From Tubulanus polymorphus (taxonomy: Eukaryota > Nemertea > Palaeonemertea > Tubulaniformes > Tubulanidae), in assembly GCF_964204645.1 (NCBI RefSeq), contig NC_134031.1:5191001-5255000 (forward strand): DNA of 64,000 nt, given 5' to 3'. Below, piece after piece: positions 60,641 through 64,000 of this stretch. Numbering within the stretch: position 1 is the first letter of the stretch; every line of letters starts with the position of its first letter. Below the pieces are notes generated by a model. The model was not told the DNA's origin, made no database searches, and worked only from the letters and a program-made list of their open reading frames with translations. Both the position numbers and the translations under genes were made by a program.

Positions 60641-62248
60641 GGTTGACTGCGACGCGACCGACAGTGTGCGACTACTAGGTTTGCCAGTACTACAAGTCTG
60701 TCAGGTCTGCGGCTTATTCCGACTCTGGCTGATGGCAGAGACGGTCGCGCTGCATCAAAGTATATACATGGCTCGCAGTCGCGAGGACCATAGGTCTACG
60801 TGTCTCAGCAACGCTGGGAATCGAGTCGCTGACTGTCACAAGGCCGACCTACGTCCGCCTCTATATTTCCTATTAACTGTTGACTAGAGTAAAGGATAAA
60901 ACTCTTAGTGGAAATAGTCGATGTGTATTTTGGTCGTCGAAATACGAGCTTTTTCTCGAAATGCTCCACCGTCGTATTTGTGAGGCAAAACGCAGGAATC
61001 TCTAGAGCAAGAAACTATATCAGTGCTCTTAGTAGATCGAGTGTAAATTTGCGCAAACTCTCTTGTGTGATAACGCGTCAAGCGACGCTTGTTTTGTTCG
61101 ATGAAAAATGAACGGCATTTAGGCGATGCAGTCACGTTCGCAGCGACTAATAATCAAGCAGGCGCGCGTATACGCTGCAAGGCGATTACAGACTCGAGTT
61201 AAAGCCTACATACATCGGTAGCTTTCTGCCTGCAATTAAGCACGTTCAAATTATCGCCGTTTTGATCAGCTCGCAGAAAAAACAGGTCAATAATTCAACT
61301 TAAAGCTTTTATCACACGTCGTATAGTCAGCACTATATTCCATTATAGTATACTTGTTCGGTTCGTTTATTCATTGCCATTGAAAATAGTAGATTTCAAG
61401 GATATATCTACAATGCGATTTTTTTTATGTCGAGTTGTTAATTCACGGTATTAAGAAGCTGATATTGAAATAACAGACCTATACGCCTTTACATAAATTT
61501 ACATTAATAGGGAACCTAAACGCCGCATTTTTCGATAATTTTGATTTCAGCTTTCGTGGTTTTCGCGTCTGAGTTCCATCACATTCTAATAAGTGTTTAT
61601 GTACTTCAACCTTGTAATATCGCAAAAATCGTTCATTCCATTTTGTGTGTATGAATCCAGTTTCGTCTCATTTCTAATCTTGCTTAAAAATGTCTTCACA
61701 TGCTGAATTTAGATATCGCAGTGAAAATACACGATGATTGAAGGGTTGTAGGTAAAGATCAGGGTAAAAATCCCCTAGGTTCGTCGTAACCCCCTTTACC
61801 CACCCATCCCCTCCCTCCCCCCAATGATATGGGCCTGATCCGGATGCCGCTAAACCAGAATTTCGTAGTAGCATTAATTCGCAAATAATACATTATAACG
61901 TCAAAGTGTCTCGGGCCTGCGTCTAAACTAGTAGTATACTCATAGTTAATTATACCGGCGCTGATGCACAAGGCAATTAATGGCTAGCTGCTGAATAATG
62001 CATGGTACCCATTCTCTGAACGAGCGCTCGTCATATTAGCGCCTGTGAATAATATCATCAACGCAACACCGACCGAATAATCGGCTGTTCCTTCCCCGCT
62101 TCTTCATCTCCTCTGTTCTGTTTTTTATATATAAAGGATTAGGCGGGACAATGCCCCCAAGGCAATTATCGATGTTTTTTTGGTGTAGATTGCATGTCGA
62201 ATATAGTCTGTCGGCCGAGGCACTGATATAGATAGATATTGTTTGATG

Positions 62249-62657
62249 CCGCAAAAACCGTTACGATAATGTTTATATACATTGATACATTATAGATGCG
62301 TTATTTAAGCGGTTCTGAGTGAGACGATGTGCACTACGTCATCAATATTGGCGTTTCAAATAATTATTACAATTGTGAATTTTGGCGTTTATTATCTAAT
62401 TGTATATATTCCACAAGTCTTATCTTATTTTTGATAAATTTTCATACTCATCTTTTAGAGAATGTGCACTACGTCATCAGTATATCAAGGCTAGACTGGT
62501 TGTCGTACAATTCAATTATTGATATATTCAAATCTGCAAAATAACTGGTCCTTAGTATTATATAATTTATATTATATAATAAGTCAATGATATTAAGCAA
62601 TATATGCGCCATTTTTCAAGGCGTCAATAACCTTTCAAGTTAGCTTTCTTGTTATAA
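62249..62657 (+). repeat. Dispersed repeat F, longest copy
   Basis: It starts GCCGCAAAAACCGTTACGAT and ends CCTTTCAAGTTAGCTTTCTT. The block GTGCACTACGTCATCA occurs twice inside, suggesting an internal duplication. Confidence 0.65.
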
Positions 62658-63137
62658 TGGATAGCACATGATCGTGGTGATAAAAATCAAACAGCTTTTA
62701 CATATATCGTATGACTTTTCAAGCCTGGGATTTTTTTTAAATATATATACATATATACATCGAGACTGTGAATATTATTCCGTATATTATATGCATCGGT
62801 TCGCGGGATGATTTGCTTAACACCCGCCTCTCGTCCATCGAATCGCATTCTCTCTCGCCCGCGATGAGCCTAAATATTTGATGAGTTGACACGTATCTCG
62901 CGAGCGGCGCCCGACGCCGAAAACGATATATCTAACTAATACATTTCTATACTGAACATGTCACAAAACCGATATATTTATATTCGTTCGAGACGAACTT
63001 CGACAGAGTAACTTTACATCGTAGACAAGGCGTGAATGAATCAAATTCCGACAGACGAATCATCGGCGCTATTTGGACTATGAATCCGCGATGTTACCGA
63101 TAAAGGTCGACCGCCGATCACGCAACTATATCTGTAC

Positions 63138-63228
63138 TTCGATTTCCGATTTCAAAATCAAACCCCCTGTTTTGCTCCCGGAAGGTGTGGTGGGTCTGTA
63201 AGGGACACTCAATCAGAAAATCAAAACG
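63138..63228 (-). repeat. Dispersed repeat G, inverted copy next to a LINE-like tail
   Basis: The reverse complement reads GAGTGTCCCTTACAGACCC, CAAAACAGGGGGTTTGATTT, GAAATCGGAAATCGA. It lies directly before the AATAAACTTAACTTAAC tail in the opposite reading, suggesting it is part of a retroelement 3' region. Confidence 0.6.
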
Positions 63229-63234
63229 AAATTT

Positions 63235-63375
63235 ACCAACCTAATTCCTAATTCCTCGCATAATCTATTGCTACAATGATTGATTGTTATTATATCATAT
63301 TTTCATACTGTATCGTATTGCATAATTACATATCTTTGTATCAATCTATTATGCAAAATAAACTTAACTTAACAG
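63235..63375 (+). mobile_element. 3' tail of a non-LTR retroelement (likely)
   Basis: An AT-rich tract ends ATTATGCAAAATAAACTTAAC followed by TTAAC repeats, the kind of short-repeat tail left by LINE insertion. No reverse transcriptase frame is present. Confidence 0.4.
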
Positions 63376-64000
63376 GGACAATCCCTATTTTAAGATAAAA
63401 AAGTACGTCAATGATGTTAAGTTATTTTAGGACGCTTTCCTGACGGCTGTTATCATAAGCTGATATAACGCGCGTTTATTTTTCGTGACAGCGAAGCCTT
63501 ATAAGTGTTTTCTTCCTGCACCGGAGATTAAACGGGATATCGCGTTCGCCGGTCAAACATCCGGGTCGCGGCGTATCGAAGATAGTGGCAAGTAGCACAA
63601 GAATCCAGTGTCGCCTCAGATCATGGATGTATGAATCTAGATTTATAATCTGAATTTATACGTCCATGCTCGGATAGACTTTGTCTTCCCGCTTGCCTCG
63701 GTCCTCATTTTGTCAACTATTATTCACCTGTCTCATTAATCTCATCAGTCCCAATTGCATGATCGAATGATTATTTGAAACGCGACAACGTTGATCGTTT
63801 CCGATAGAGCTAGTAGCATATTTTTCTTGACTAATCGTTTTAGAATCCATAATATTGATGACTATGAATATTAATTCTACGTATATTGCGTGTTCACGCT
63901 TCGAAAGCCGTGAGCATACGAGCGTTTTTTTGACCAGGTTCGAATTAGGCGTATGATAGATTAGTCCCGAGCAAACCGTTCACACTGGTGCCAATGGGTC

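Larger units (their letters stand above)
57374..62248. other. Region upstream of the 57.2-kb exon, no gene assigned
   Basis: It should hold earlier exons of the 57.2-kb gene. The only splice-flanked candidate is a minus-strand 32-codon segment near 60.2-60.3 kb (YVVIVLRPRARRGKPPRSNS), but its phase does not fit that exon directly. Confidence 0.35.

Overview
This is a window of an animal genome. It is AT-rich, gene-poor and strongly intron-split, with long (AT)n arrays and many small inverted-repeat elements. The recognisable proteins (an M13 metallopeptidase, an LDLa/PPxY membrane protein and an SLC7 CAT-type transporter), canonical GT-AG introns and hammerhead-bearing Penelope-like remnants point to a bilaterian invertebrate. 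A spiralian or other marine invertebrate is my guess; the species cannot be fixed from the sequence.

Layout. (1) 1-2.7 kb: first coding exon of a neprilysin/ECE-like M13 peptidase on the minus strand, running off the left edge, with a short uORF in its 5' UTR. (2) 3-20 kb: intergenic DNA with hairpin and TIR elements, LINE 3' tails, an (AT)n array and a hammerhead ribozyme remnant at 8.05 kb. (3) 20.1-21.4 kb: a compact three-exon minus-strand gene for a single-pass membrane protein with an LDLa ectodomain and PPxY motifs in its cytosolic tail, assembled here from splice sites and matching phases. (4) 21.5-36 kb: intergenic, with a hAT-like MITE, foldback elements, a second (AT)n array and a tandem array carrying a perfectly conserved 22-nt motif (31.0-31.4 kb). 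(5) 36.2-45.4 kb: a seven-coding-exon SLC7A4-like amino acid transporter on the minus strand; all exon phases match and give a 701-residue protein. (6) 46-64 kb: unassigned coding candidates (46.0, 48.2, 55.3 and 57.2 kb), a third (AT)n array, a foldback element with a well-formed hammerhead ribozyme at 50.5 kb, and many MITEs.

The three recognised genes have no evident shared pathway beyond being membrane proteins. The most interesting less obvious content is the set of hammerhead-ribozyme-containing repeats, the tandem 22-nt-motif array, the reconstructed LDLa/PPxY gene, and several MITE families, one of which fills most of the last intron of the transporter gene.
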